Below, in pieces: positions 49,902 to 60,692 of a DNA stretch of 64,000 nucleotides; position 1 is the stretch's first letter; each line of letters opens with the position of its first letter. Under the pieces are notes generated by a model. It was not told the origin of the DNA and did not search any database. It saw nothing but the letters and a program-made list of their open reading frames with translations. The DNA is from Cytophagaceae bacterium (lineage in GTDB: Bacteria > Bacteroidota > Bacteroidia > Cytophagales > Spirosomataceae), in NCBI GenBank assembly GCA_005791165.1, contig SXXW01000016.1:34046-98045 (forward strand), in the 5' to 3' direction. The position numbers were made by a program, and so were the translations under genes.

Positions 49902-51593
49902 ATGAAAAATTATAACACAATTTTAAGCAAGTTTATTCTCTTTATGGGAGTATTTATATTGGCATCCTGTGGTAATCTTGAAGAATTGAATAAAAATCCA
50001 AATGGTATTTCTACATCAGAGGCAAATGTTAATCTACTTATGCCTTCAATTTTAAGAGGATATGCGTTAGCGAACCTTAATTTAGGATATCAAGAATTAG
50101 CAGGGACCGTTCAGCATACACAAAAAGACGGTTGGTGGACAGGCCATAACCAATATGATTGGGGTTTGCAAGATTGGAGTGGATATTATTCATTACTTCG
50201 ATCAAACAGATACCTTGGAGAGCTAGCCGAAAAATCAGGCTCAAAATTTCATATGGGAGTGCATTTAGCTATGCGCGGCCTTTTATTTGGCACGGTTACT
50301 GACTTATGGGGAGATGCTCCTTACACTGATGCTTTGAAGGGAGATCAAGAAGGCAGTAAATTTGAATATCCAGCCTATGATAGCCAAGAAACCATTTATA
50401 AAGGGGTTATTCAGGATCTTGAGAATGCCTCTAAAATTTTTGAAGCAGGAAATTTCGTTGGAGTTCTACCAGCCTATGACCTTTACTTTGCTGGAAATGC
50501 GACCAAATGGCACCAATTTACCAATTCGCTTCTGTTAAGGTATGCAATGAGGATATCATCAAAACTTCCTGATTTAGCTAAAAAAACGATTGAGTCTGTT
50601 TATAAATCTGGGGTTTATTTTAAAAGCGCTTCGGATGACGTAAATCTCGATTTTATTGGTGCTGCACAATCAGACTCATGGCCTTCTGCGGCGGATTTTG
50701 ATCAAGGTTCAAATTTCAGGAGAATTAAACCTGCCTCAACTCTTTTGAATAAACTAATTAAGGATAAAGATCCGCGCTTAGAAATTTGGTTTCGTCCTGT
50801 CCATTGTAAATGGGTAGAGGACAATTCGCTTACCGTTGCAGTTGATCCCTTCATTAGAAAAAATGGAGTCCTTCAAACGGGTACTAGGTCCTTTTCAGAC
50901 GTTCGTTATTTAACCGAAATAGGATCTGGAGCAAAGTTTACTAGACACTATAATCCAAAAATTTTAGGTAGGACATTGGATACATCTAGATTCGTAGGTG
51001 TGCCTACAGCTTTGATGGAACCAAGTGAGTATAATTTAAATCCAACACCTGGACAACAATTAGAAAATCAACATGTTTCTCAACTAGCAGATGTGTATCG
51101 AGGTAAATCAGGTGGACTTTTAAAGGCGAGAATAATTTCAGCGTCAGAAGTACAGTTTATCTTAGCTGAAGCAGCACTAAATGGTTGGGCCGCTGGTCAA
51201 GCTAAATCAAATTATGAGCAGGCCGTTAAACTTTCCTTGGATACATGGGGTGTTGGAAGTCGGTATGCCTCATTTATTTTAAACCCAGATGTGGCTTATG
51301 CAGGTACTCAAAAACAAATTATTGAGCAAAAATGGATTTCATCGTGGACTAATGCGGCAGAAGCTTGGTTTGATTATAGAAGAACTGGATTTCCCCAACT
51401 AAAAACAGGGCCAGCTTCTCCTGAACCTGTAGTTGCGGTACGTTTTACCTACGGAAATAATGAAATAAATTTCAATGCTACAGAGGTAAATAAAGCAGTA
51501 GATAAACTTCAAGTTACCTTTGGAGGAAGTAGAGGGAAAAACAATCAATGGGCAAAACCTTGGTTGCTTCAAGGCACTGGTAAACCTTGGTAA
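49902..51593 (+). CDS. SusD/RagB family lipoprotein
   Basis: Lipobox LASC; LEELNKNPNGIS; LAEAALNGW; EQKWISSWTNAAEAWFDYRRTGFP. Confidence 0.93.
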   Translation: MKNYNTILSKFILFMGVFILASCGNLEELNKNPNGISTSEANVNLLMPSILRGYALANLNLGYQELAGTVQHTQKDGWWTGHNQYDWGLQDWSGYYSLLRSNRYLGELAEKSGSKFHMGVHLAMRGLLFGTVTDLWGDAPYTDALKGDQEGSKFEYPAYDSQETIYKGVIQDLENASKIFEAGNFVGVLPAYDLYFAGNATKWHQFTNSLLLRYAMRISSKLPDLAKKTIESVYKSGVYFKSASDDVNLDFIGAAQSDSWPSAADFDQGSNFRRIKPASTLLNKLIKDKDPRLEIWFRPVHCKWVEDNSLTVAVDPFIRKNGVLQTGTRSFSDVRYLTEIGSGAKFTRHYNPKILGRTLDTSRFVGVPTALMEPSEYNLNPTPGQQLENQHVSQLADVYRGKSGGLLKARIISASEVQFILAEAALNGWAAGQAKSNYEQAVKLSLDTWGVGSRYASFILNPDVAYAGTQKQIIEQKWISSWTNAAEAWFDYRRTGFPQLKTGPASPEPVVAVRFTYGNNEINFNATEVNKAVDKLQVTFGGSRGKNNQWAKPWLLQGTGKPW

Positions 51594-51640
51594 TTTTTCA
51601 CTTTCAATTTTATTCGTTTATCATCTTTCTTTGTGCCTAA

Positions 51641-51676
51641 CAAAACATCCAATTTATGATCAAATTGGATGTTTTG
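51641..51676 (+). terminator. Rho-independent terminator after SusD
   Basis: Perfect 15-bp stem caaaacatccaattt-atgatc-aaattggatgttttg. Confidence 0.8.
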
Positions 51677-51723
51677 TTATTTTTATTCATTAATATAAAG
51701 CCTTTATTAATAAACGAAATAAA

Positions 51724-53589
51724 ATGGACATGAAACAGATACTGATAGGTTGTTTTTTGAATGTACTTATACTCTTTGGCGCTTTTTCTAGGGACATTTA
51801 TGTCTCGCCAAAAGGCAATAATCAATTTCCAGGTACTCGTGAAAAACCCATTCAAAGTATTTTAATGGCTAAGCAAATGGCTTATCAATATTTGCAATCA
51901 AATAAAGATGAAAAACTGACGGTTTGGTTATCCGATGGTATATATTCCATAACTGAACCAATGGTCTTCGAGCCTTTTGAATCTACGCTTAACCATGCTT
52001 CATTATTATTTAAAGCATTACCAGGATCTAAACCGATTATTTCTGGAGGTCTTCAAATTTCCAATTGGTCAAAAAGAAAAGATGGACTGTGGGAGTGCAA
52101 TTTGCCTAATATAGGTATTCAAGGAGTTCGTGAGTTATTTGTGAATGGGAAAAGAGCCACGCGTGCAAGATTTCCCAACAATGACTTTTTGAGAGTTAAA
52201 AAAGCGGGGGAGGATAAACGGACCAATTTTTATTTTGAAAAAGGAGATTTCCCAATTCCTTCTAAATCTCAACATGTAGAATTAGTGTTTATGCATGATT
52301 GGTCCATCACTAGGATTGGGGTGAAAGAAATAAATGTGGAGGCGGGCCAATTAATTGCTGTTGATCAAATCGGAGCTAAAAATCTTAGTTTTTTTACCAT
52401 TGATAATTGGGAACCTCACCCTCGTTATTTTTTAGAAAATTCAATGGAATTTATTGATGTAGATTTTGAATGGGCCTATTTACCTGATTCAAAAAAAATA
52501 GTTATCAAATTGCCTAAATCGAAAAATCCGGCGACTCTAAATATTGTCACACCTGTTTCAGAAGGATTAGTTTCTTTGTTAGGAAAAGAGGAAAAGCGAA
52601 TCCAGAATATTCAGTTTGATGGTATAACGTTTCAATATGCTAAATGGAATATTCCTACTACTGGATATTCTGGTTTACAAGCTACTTTTTTTGACCCTAG
52701 GAATAATTCGCAAGAATGGAACGTAATTCCAGCAGCTGTAACTGCTACATGGAGTGATCGACTTGTTTTCTCAAATTGTAATTTTAAGAATTTAGGTGGA
52801 AATGGCCTTTGGTTGGGTGCTGGTTGTCGCCAATCTGTTGTTTCAAATTCGCTATTTGATGATATTTCTGGCAATGGCATTATGATCGGTGAGGGTCAGG
52901 ATCGTCAGAAAAATGGCACTAATTGGTATAAAAGTGCACCTGAACAAGTGGCCTCAGACAATAGAATTGAGCAATGTATAATCAAAAATTGTGGGAGTCA
53001 ATATTTTTGTGCGGTAGGTATTTGGGCTGGATTAACTTCAAAAACAACGATTAAAAACAATGAAATTTATAATCTCCCCTATACCGGCATTTCGATAGGA
53101 TGGATGTGGAGTACCGAAACCACTCCTTGTCAGGAAAATATCATCGATGGGAATCACATTCATCACATCATGAACTCGTTGAGTGATGGAGGCGGAATCT
53201 ATATGTTAGGCCTTCAGCCTAAAAGTATTCTTAAAAATAATCATATTCATGATGTTAAAAAAAATGCGGGAAGTGCAGAAAGTAATGGTATGTTTTTAGA
53301 TGAAGGAATTACGGATGTTCGTGTAGAAAATAATTTAATTTATAACATTGCAAAATCACCCATTCGTTTTCATAAAGCCACTAAAAATATAGTTGAAGGT
53401 AATTTTTTATTCTGCCAAGACGGAAATCCTCCAATTCGCTACAATCGGACTAAGGAAGAAGATATACAAAAAATAAATAATGAGGTGCTTGTAAAGGGGC
53501 AATTAGGTTATGGAGAAGTTTTGAAAATGGCCATCGGCGATTTCTCAAATAAATCTAAAAACCGGACTTCTTATAAATCATCCAATTAG
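51724..53589 (+). CDS. Right-handed parallel beta-helix repeat protein
   Basis: RDIYVSPKGNNQFPGTREKPIQSI; NxxxxNxI/V helix-coil repeats (NNEIYNLPYTGISIGW, DGNHIHHIMNSLSDGGGIY). Confidence 0.88.
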   Translation: MDMKQILIGCFLNVLILFGAFSRDIYVSPKGNNQFPGTREKPIQSILMAKQMAYQYLQSNKDEKLTVWLSDGIYSITEPMVFEPFESTLNHASLLFKALPGSKPIISGGLQISNWSKRKDGLWECNLPNIGIQGVRELFVNGKRATRARFPNNDFLRVKKAGEDKRTNFYFEKGDFPIPSKSQHVELVFMHDWSITRIGVKEINVEAGQLIAVDQIGAKNLSFFTIDNWEPHPRYFLENSMEFIDVDFEWAYLPDSKKIVIKLPKSKNPATLNIVTPVSEGLVSLLGKEEKRIQNIQFDGITFQYAKWNIPTTGYSGLQATFFDPRNNSQEWNVIPAAVTATWSDRLVFSNCNFKNLGGNGLWLGAGCRQSVVSNSLFDDISGNGIMIGEGQDRQKNGTNWYKSAPEQVASDNRIEQCIIKNCGSQYFCAVGIWAGLTSKTTIKNNEIYNLPYTGISIGWMWSTETTPCQENIIDGNHIHHIMNSLSDGGGIYMLGLQPKSILKNNHIHDVKKNAGSAESNGMFLDEGITDVRVENNLIYNIAKSPIRFHKATKNIVEGNFLFCQDGNPPIRYNRTKEEDIQKINNEVLVKGQLGYGEVLKMAIGDFSNKSKNRTSYKSSN

Positions 53590-53954
53590 GTTCATGATGA
53601 GCTTTTTCAAAACATTTAAATTAACGGATGTGTCAACTTCGAAAAACGATATCAATCATGCTACTTACCATTCATTTTAGCATTGGCATGGCGAAAGATC
53701 AGATGAATAGACTAGCAATTCAGATCGACAACAAATTTAATGAGTTGTTTTTTGGAGTCTTATGGTCATGAGGACATTGAGAATCTACCTAAAATGCATT
53801 CCTTAGGCCGCGTGATTAATAAGCTTTGGGTATTGAAGGAAAAGTTTTATATCGAATTTTTAGGAAGGCTTGTAAAGTTTTCAATAAACCATTAATTTGT
53901 TAAAAAAACGCTAAAGCCTATTTAAAGCTAGGTAGTAAAAATGAATCATTCTCT

Positions 53955-55259
53955 ATGAAAGTTTGTGTGATAGGTGCTGGGCCATCCGGAATTACCGCTC
54001 TAAAAAATATAGTCGACCAAGGCTTAGATGTCGTGTGTTATGATTTTAATTCGGATGTTGGGGGTAATTGGATATACAATGAAAACATAGGCCATTCAAG
54101 TGTATTTGAAACTACCCACATCATCAGTTCAAAAACACTTTCACAATACGAAGATTTCACCTTTGATGAGTTCGAAACGGGTATCCCCGATTATCCTTCT
54201 CATGACCAATTGAGGTGTTATTTTCAGGCTTATGCAGTGAAATTTAATTTATATCCGCGTATCGAGTTTAATACACTCGTTCAATCTTGTGAACTAGACC
54301 ATTCAAACCAATGGGTGGTCAAAACGATCAATGGGGGCACTGAAAAGACAGAGATATTTTCACATCTAGTGGTTTGTAATGGCCATCATTGGAAACCTAG
54401 ACTACCTCAATATCCCGGTAATTTCACCGGTAAATTCATGCACTCACATGAATTCAAGCATGCGAAGCCGTTCGCAGGACAGCGAATTTTAGTCATTGGA
54501 GGTGGAAATTCAGCCTGCGATGTAGCGGTAGAAACAAGTCGGGTCAGTAGCAAAACGATGATTAGTTGGCGCCGAGGATACCGAATCGTCCCTAAATTTT
54601 TATTTGGAAAACCGAGTGATATCGTGGCTTCACGCTTTGCTTTTTTACCTACGGGTTTAAAGTTTTTCTTATCTGAATTATCGGTCAAGATTTTTTCTGG
54701 ATCCAACAAAAATTATGGCTTGCCTGAACCTGAGCATGCGATTACAGGAACTCATCCGACGATCAACGAAGAGCTTTTGTATAAAATAAGGCATGGGAAA
54801 GTATTCCCTAAAGTTGACATTGACCGCTTTGATGGCAAAAATGTACAGTTTAAGGATGGATCCGTGGAGGAATTTGATACCATCATCGCATGCACCGGAT
54901 ATATTTTGGAGCATCCTTTTTTCAGAAAAGACTTTTTAAATTATAGTGAAGGGGATGTTCCTCTTTACTTAAAAATGCTGCATGAAAAATATGAAAATCT
55001 CTTTTTTGTGGGGATGTTTCAGCCATTGGGATGCATTTGGCCTGCCGCGGAATTACAGAGTAAAATTGCCGCAAGAGCCATCAAGGGCCTTTGGAAACGC
55101 CCTGAAAATATTGCCGAGTTATGTCAAAGAGAAGTTACTCATCCCCATTTAAATCAAATCAAAACGCCGCGGCATACGATAACCGTTGATTTTCACATAT
55201 TCATCAAACAACTCAAAAAACACTTGCCTAAAAATCATGTAAGTAAATCGCCTGTTTGA
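53955..55259 (+). CDS. Flavin-containing monooxygenase
   Basis: VIGAGPSGITALKN FAD motif; FTGKFMHSHEFK FMO signature; VIGGGNSACDVAVE NADP motif; ACTGY. Confidence 0.92.
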   Translation: MKVCVIGAGPSGITALKNIVDQGLDVVCYDFNSDVGGNWIYNENIGHSSVFETTHIISSKTLSQYEDFTFDEFETGIPDYPSHDQLRCYFQAYAVKFNLYPRIEFNTLVQSCELDHSNQWVVKTINGGTEKTEIFSHLVVCNGHHWKPRLPQYPGNFTGKFMHSHEFKHAKPFAGQRILVIGGGNSACDVAVETSRVSSKTMISWRRGYRIVPKFLFGKPSDIVASRFAFLPTGLKFFLSELSVKIFSGSNKNYGLPEPEHAITGTHPTINEELLYKIRHGKVFPKVDIDRFDGKNVQFKDGSVEEFDTIIACTGYILEHPFFRKDFLNYSEGDVPLYLKMLHEKYENLFFVGMFQPLGCIWPAAELQSKIAARAIKGLWKRPENIAELCQREVTHPHLNQIKTPRHTITVDFHIFIKQLKKHLPKNHVSKSPV

Positions 55260-55975
55260 TGAAAGAAACAATCGTTTTTGTTCATGGAATGTGTCATGGT
55301 GCATGGTGCTGGGAGGAGTTTTTTATTCCTTATTTTGAGCAGTTAGGATATCATTGCATCGCCTTTGATCTTCCAGGACATACTGAACTAGGAAGCACAA
55401 AAGCGATTCATTTTTCACTGGATGATTACGTGAATGCACTTGCAGACATTGTAGATAGATTGGAGGAAGATCCCATCATTATCGGCCATTCGATGGGAGG
55501 GATGATCCTACAAAAATATTTGTCCAAAGGAAGATGTAAAAAAGCAATATTAATGTCATCTGTTCCGCCATTAGGGGTGCTTTTGCCTAGTCTTCGTGTA
55601 TTAATCAATCATCCCGGCGCACTCAAATACTTGTTTCAAGCGAATTTATTGGGTGTTTTTAAAAGATATCCTCCTTTGATGTTTTCGTCAAATACTAGGT
55701 CTGAGCACTATGCCAATAATATGTGCTCGGAATCTTTTTGGGCCTATCTGCAATTGCTAATCCCTATCGGCCGATTGGAGAAACGAATGCCCATGCTAGT
55801 GATGGGGGGGACTGAGGACCAACTAATTTCCGTCAGCGAATTTGAACAAACGGCTAAAAAATATGGAGCTGATCTTTCCTTATTGGAAGGGGGATCCCAT
55901 GATTTAATGTTGGAAAGTGATTGCCAAAAATATGTCGATGCGATACATTCTTGGATTGCAATTTCCTCTAAATGA
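55259..55975 (+). CDS. Alpha/beta hydrolase
   Basis: FVHGMCHGAWCWEEF; IIGHSMGGMILQKYL; GGTEDQLIS; ATG overlaps upstream TGA (TGATG). Confidence 0.92.
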   Translation: MKETIVFVHGMCHGAWCWEEFFIPYFEQLGYHCIAFDLPGHTELGSTKAIHFSLDDYVNALADIVDRLEEDPIIIGHSMGGMILQKYLSKGRCKKAILMSSVPPLGVLLPSLRVLINHPGALKYLFQANLLGVFKRYPPLMFSSNTRSEHYANNMCSESFWAYLQLLIPIGRLEKRMPMLVMGGTEDQLISVSEFEQTAKKYGADLSLLEGGSHDLMLESDCQKYVDAIHSWIAISSK

Positions 55976-56015
55976 GTTAAGCATATAGCTTCTTAAGAAA
56001 ATTAAACTTTAGAAG

Positions 56016-58136
56016 TTAGGGATGATAGGAGGTGACCGTATGTTTCAATACATCGGATCGATAAAAATATACCTCCTTGAATTTTCCTTCCGCATACATT
56101 TGGCCTTGATCGAAAAAATGAGGGGAACTAGGATTTCCATTTTCACCACCTGCCAACAATGAATAGGCTTTTATTTTAGGGCCAAATTCCACGGCAGCAA
56201 TAAAACTATTTCCATTGACGCCATACCATTTTTTCGATCCTTGAATCGAGCGACTTGTGTAGGAGGGAAGCTGGCCCCAGGCAGAGGAAGTAAAGGGCAC
56301 TGCAATACTCGGCTTTTCATCATCCATTTGATTGATATCTTGGTTAGCAATCCGTTGGAAACGATTCAATTCGCCCCAAGCCAATCGCCATGTTCCAAAA
56401 TCCTTTTGTAAGTCAGCCATCACTTCTCTAAGGGCTTGGACCATTTCCTGCTTTGAACCTGAGCGCGCATATTTTTCAATGTCTTGAACAACATCCGTCT
56501 CACCTCCAAATAGTTTGGTTTTGGGTATTTTAGGCATGATTTTTTGACCCCAGCGAACGGCTAATGTTTGAGCTATGGAAGATGTGGAGGCATTGAAATC
56601 CCAATTTTTTAATTCTTTCACGACCTCAGTCAAATCCAACTCCTGGGAAGCCGCTTGTACAAGGGATGGAATTAATACCTCAAAAGCCATTAACCGTCGG
56701 TCATACCCTAGATTGATTAAAGACGTTAAGTCTAATTTATTGGTTTTAGAAAATAAACGAACCGCATTGCGATCGCGAAAATTTTCCCCATCAGGTGCCA
56801 TGTAGGCTGGGTAATTGGCTCTTTTTGGGCTAGATGCACCGGAAACAGTAAAGGGGGTTGAGTTGCAGTTTTGAATCCAAGCCGTTTTGGGATTATAGCT
56901 GTGCACGATTTCTTCCAAAGGGTGAATTCCTTTCCAATCATTCTTGGAGGCAGATCCATCTTGGGGTAGGCCCCAATCGAGAGAGGGCACTCTCCGAGGT
57001 ACAAAATTCCCATGCCAATAAGCTATGTTTCCTTTATTGTCCGCATAAACGGTGTTATTGGAGGTATTTGCACGCAATTCCATGATGCGCTTAAAGTCGG
57101 CAAAACCGGTTGATTTCGTTCTGAGCCAACTTTGAATCAGACTTTTTCTGGCCCGATTATATGAACGAACGGAAATCCATTTTCCATTTCTAGCGGCTAA
57201 AATGGGACCTCGGTGATTGTAATAAGTTTTGATTCTACGCGTGCCGACTGAAATCCATTTCGTCTTAAAAGGAATCCAATTTCCGTCTAAGAGGTATTCC
57301 ATGGTTCCTTGCTTATTTCGGGTCGTTTCATAATACGCATCTGCCACATCTACTTGGGATGAGGTATGCATCCACCCATTAAAAGCATTAAATCCTTGAT
57401 AGACAAAGAATTGCCCCCAAGTTACGGCTCCGTACACAGACAACCCTTCTTCGCTATTTACATGTACCTCAGGTCTAAAATAAAAAGTTACGTGCGGGTT
57501 AATGTACAAGAGTGAATTCCCCGTGGACGAAAGAGAAGGTCCCACCGCAAAACCATTTGAACCAGTTAATTTTTCATCTGGGTTTTGGTATTTTACTTGG
57601 GCCGTTTGCTTTGGCAAACCATAAAAAAGGGCCGTTTCTTTTTCCGTTATGTCGCCTGTTGATATAGCGCCAATGGAACCATCAGTCCATAATAAAGGAA
57701 ACCAAGGCTCAAAATGGGTGATTAACCTCGGTTTAATTTCAGGATGCGTCTTTAAAAAGTAATTGATCCCGTCTGCATAGGCATTCAACAGTTTTTTAAA
57801 CCAAAGAGGGCTTGTTTTGTATTCTTCTTTGGCCTCATTTGCGTCAATGATCAATTTGATATATAGATCATAGGCCAACTCATTTTCTCCTTTGACCTCA
57901 GACATTCGACCCAATTTTTCAATGTAATTCATTTCTACTCGGGCAAAATCATCCTCACATTGTGCAAACATCAGTCCAAATACAGCATCTGCATCGGTCT
58001 TCCCGTATATATGTGGAATTCCCCATTCATCGCGGTGGATGATCACTCTTTCCGCTTGTATCTTATATGGATCATAGGTTTTAGCTAGGCTTGTAAAGGA
58101 GAAAAACAGCAAAATAAGTTTAAATAATTTCTGCAT
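56016..58136 (-). CDS. Penicillin acylase family protein (Ntn hydrolase, AHL-acylase-like)
   Basis: IHRDEWGIPHIYGKTDADAVFGLMFAQCEDDFARVE; TGSNGFAVGPSLSSTGNSLLYINPHV (catalytic Ser region). Confidence 0.92.
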   Translation of the reverse strand: MQKLFKLILLFFSFTSLAKTYDPYKIQAERVIIHRDEWGIPHIYGKTDADAVFGLMFAQCEDDFARVEMNYIEKLGRMSEVKGENELAYDLYIKLIIDANEAKEEYKTSPLWFKKLLNAYADGINYFLKTHPEIKPRLITHFEPWFPLLWTDGSIGAISTGDITEKETALFYGLPKQTAQVKYQNPDEKLTGSNGFAVGPSLSSTGNSLLYINPHVTFYFRPEVHVNSEEGLSVYGAVTWGQFFVYQGFNAFNGWMHTSSQVDVADAYYETTRNKQGTMEYLLDGNWIPFKTKWISVGTRRIKTYYNHRGPILAARNGKWISVRSYNRARKSLIQSWLRTKSTGFADFKRIMELRANTSNNTVYADNKGNIAYWHGNFVPRRVPSLDWGLPQDGSASKNDWKGIHPLEEIVHSYNPKTAWIQNCNSTPFTVSGASSPKRANYPAYMAPDGENFRDRNAVRLFSKTNKLDLTSLINLGYDRRLMAFEVLIPSLVQAASQELDLTEVVKELKNWDFNASTSSIAQTLAVRWGQKIMPKIPKTKLFGGETDVVQDIEKYARSGSKQEMVQALREVMADLQKDFGTWRLAWGELNRFQRIANQDINQMDDEKPSIAVPFTSSAWGQLPSYTSRSIQGSKKWYGVNGNSFIAAVEFGPKIKAYSLLAGGENGNPSSPHFFDQGQMYAEGKFKEVYFYRSDVLKHTVTSYHP

Positions 58137-58257
58137 GGTTTGTGGATAATTTTATAAAAATAGGAATAAAAACCAGACAGGCGCCCTGTCCACTATAAAA
58201 TTATCGGATCCTTAAATAAAATTTTACGAGTTGATTGCTGCTCTTTAAAACTATCAT

Positions 58258-59553
58258 TTAATCGTTTGAAAGCTCATTCAGTGCTTTTCTTTGAATTTTT
58301 CGGATGGCCGTCTCAATGGATTTTTCAGGTTCTATGATATTATATTCTCCCCAAAAATCTGGGTCACCTAAACTTAAAACTTTGTCTGACATAATTACAT
58401 TCGAGGTTAGTTTTTGAGTATTTTGATTCTCTTTGATGTCTTGTTTTTTCCAATCGGTGACGGCCATTTCAAACGTGCTACTATAGATCGTGTTGAATAT
58501 CTTTCTGTCCCAATTTAATTTAAACGTTAAATCCCCGCGGGAATAGGCATAAATCCATTGGCCATTTTGTTGTCGGTAGTTGATTTGATAGCGGACTTCG
58601 GTAGGATAAATGTTAACGCCAACAGGTTTTTTTCGCGTAAATTGAAGCCCTGACTTAATTTTGTCTTCTACATTAAGTTGGAATGTAGCGCTTATAACAG
58701 CAAAACTTTTTGCGTCGATGTACATTTTTCCATAGTAGAGCGGATCTTCGTTTGTTGGCTTTTGTTTGAAAGCTAAAACCAACACTTGGTTGTCATTTAT
58801 TTGGGTAATTTCCTCTAAACTAAAATCATATAATTCGAATGCCTTATCTGAAAATAAAAAATTGGGATATTTAACTAAATCAATGAATAAAGAGGAATAA
58901 GGACCTCCTTGTAGTTTGAAATTGACCGTATCTAATTTGGCGTAATCTGCATTTTTTCTACCCTTGAATAGATTGATTTCGTCTTGTGAACTTACTGAAA
59001 AGGGCTGCTTTTGAATATTAACGATGGATTCAGAAAGGGAGACATAGGAACGCCGTTTTCGAATGGTCTCTCGATAAAAACCAGTCATTTGAATGGGTTC
59101 ATTTCCATAGTTTCGTAATCGACTATTTAAAACCCCTAAAAATATATTTTTTGCATCCATCACTTTTACGACTACTTCTTCGAGGATCGTATTGCTGGGT
59201 TCCAAATACAATACATTTTTTTCTTGCTTTAATTCTTTGATTGGAACCACTTTGTTTTTATATCCTAAAAATGAAATAACAAGGCTTGAATTCTGCTTTT
59301 CTGTTGGAATTTTAATGGAGAATTTTCCTTCACTATTACTAATGGTCGAGATTGTTGTTCCGGAAACGGTGATACTCGCAAAAATTAGTTCATTCTTTGT
59401 TTTACTGTCCAAAATAGATCCTTTGAATTGTTTGAACGAACTAGAATCCGTCATGTGATAGGCTGAGAAACGGGCCTCTGATTGCATCTGAGCAAGAATG
59501 ATTAAGAATAACCCAATGAATCCTCGAAAATAAAAGTGTAGCTTAATATTCAT
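58258..59553 (-). CDS. Carboxypeptidase-like regulatory domain-containing secreted protein
   Basis: FKGSILDSKTKNELIFASITVSGTTISTISNSEGKFSIKIP; LEEVVVKVMDAKN. Confidence 0.82.
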   Translation of the reverse strand: MNIKLHFYFRGFIGLFLIILAQMQSEARFSAYHMTDSSSFKQFKGSILDSKTKNELIFASITVSGTTISTISNSEGKFSIKIPTEKQNSSLVISFLGYKNKVVPIKELKQEKNVLYLEPSNTILEEVVVKVMDAKNIFLGVLNSRLRNYGNEPIQMTGFYRETIRKRRSYVSLSESIVNIQKQPFSVSSQDEINLFKGRKNADYAKLDTVNFKLQGGPYSSLFIDLVKYPNFLFSDKAFELYDFSLEEITQINDNQVLVLAFKQKPTNEDPLYYGKMYIDAKSFAVISATFQLNVEDKIKSGLQFTRKKPVGVNIYPTEVRYQINYRQQNGQWIYAYSRGDLTFKLNWDRKIFNTIYSSTFEMAVTDWKKQDIKENQNTQKLTSNVIMSDKVLSLGDPDFWGEYNIIEPEKSIETAIRKIQRKALNELSND

Positions 59554-59787
59554 TATATGGATGCAATAAAATTAATTACCAAAAAAAATAATCCGTTTTC
59601 TGACTTTTTAAATCTACTTATTAAAGTATGAAAAATCATTAATTAAACTCAAATATAGGTAACGAATTTGTATGTTAACATGTATTTAAAACTTATTTAT
59701 TAGGCGTAAAATAATTGGCCCGATGGAGTATATTACTTGAATAGTTAAATATTCTAAAAACCTAAATTTTTAATAGTCATTGGAATG

Positions 59788-60660
59788 TCAGGTCTGCGAA
59801 CTTTTGCGATTATTGATTATATAATACACCAAAATAGAGAAGGCAAAACCAACAAAAATTAAAAAATAATTAACAGGTTTTTCAGCGGTAAGTGACATCC
59901 GAAGTAGGATTGTCGTGATGATAAAGCTTGCGTTTCTAAAAATCAAATTAAATGAAAAGTGATACATGAAGGAAACGATAAGTAAAAAGACATCGATAAA
60001 TATCATGACTGTGAAAAAATCACCGTAAAAGACTGTATTGGGATTTGGGTAATTTCGATTCGTTTGCATGGCTGTAAACAAATCTTGCAGCCAACTGGAT
60101 AAGCTTGAAAAGCTTAAAATAAACAAAATGATCATCATTAAAAACGACATGATTTTTTTGATGGCTACAAATTGTTGAATGTCATTGATCGCATCGGAGC
60201 GTTTCGAATTTTTGTATAGTTTGTAATATAACATCGTTGCCGCAAGCATCAAAAGTGATGCGATTAAGTCATATACGAGACTTAGCAAATGAATATCTTG
60301 GATGGAGAGTGCTTGGCCAAAATCTAAATCGGCAATGTCATGAAAAAAGCTTCGAAGGGTAATAAGTGTAATTACTTCAAATTGCTTCCCAATAAACTCA
60401 GAGATTGATTTTGGAATAATGATGACCAACAATAAAACCTCATAAAATAGGATAAAACTGAATGGCGTATAGATAGCTTTCAGGTAACTGTGCTGGAAGT
60501 TCTTGAAAAATAGTACGTTGTTCGCTAAAAATATGATACCTAAATGCAGAACAAATGCGAGCAATGCGAGCCTTAAGATAAAAAGCTCCACCATTCTAAC
60601 TCGCTTAGAGTTTACTAAGCGATCGAATAATTGGTCATTTTTAGCTAAAAAAGACAGCAT
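59788..60660 (-). CDS. Polytopic membrane protein, hypothetical
   Basis: 290 aa with several long hydrophobic helices. Confidence 0.65.
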   Translation of the reverse strand: MLSFLAKNDQLFDRLVNSKRVRMVELFILRLALLAFVLHLGIIFLANNVLFFKNFQHSYLKAIYTPFSFILFYEVLLLVIIIPKSISEFIGKQFEVITLITLRSFFHDIADLDFGQALSIQDIHLLSLVYDLIASLLMLAATMLYYKLYKNSKRSDAINDIQQFVAIKKIMSFLMMIILFILSFSSLSSWLQDLFTAMQTNRNYPNPNTVFYGDFFTVMIFIDVFLLIVSFMYHFSFNLIFRNASFIITTILLRMSLTAEKPVNYFLIFVGFAFSILVYYIINNRKSSQT

Positions 60661-60692
60661 ATTAGAGGAGGTTTTGAAAATCCATTCATTTT

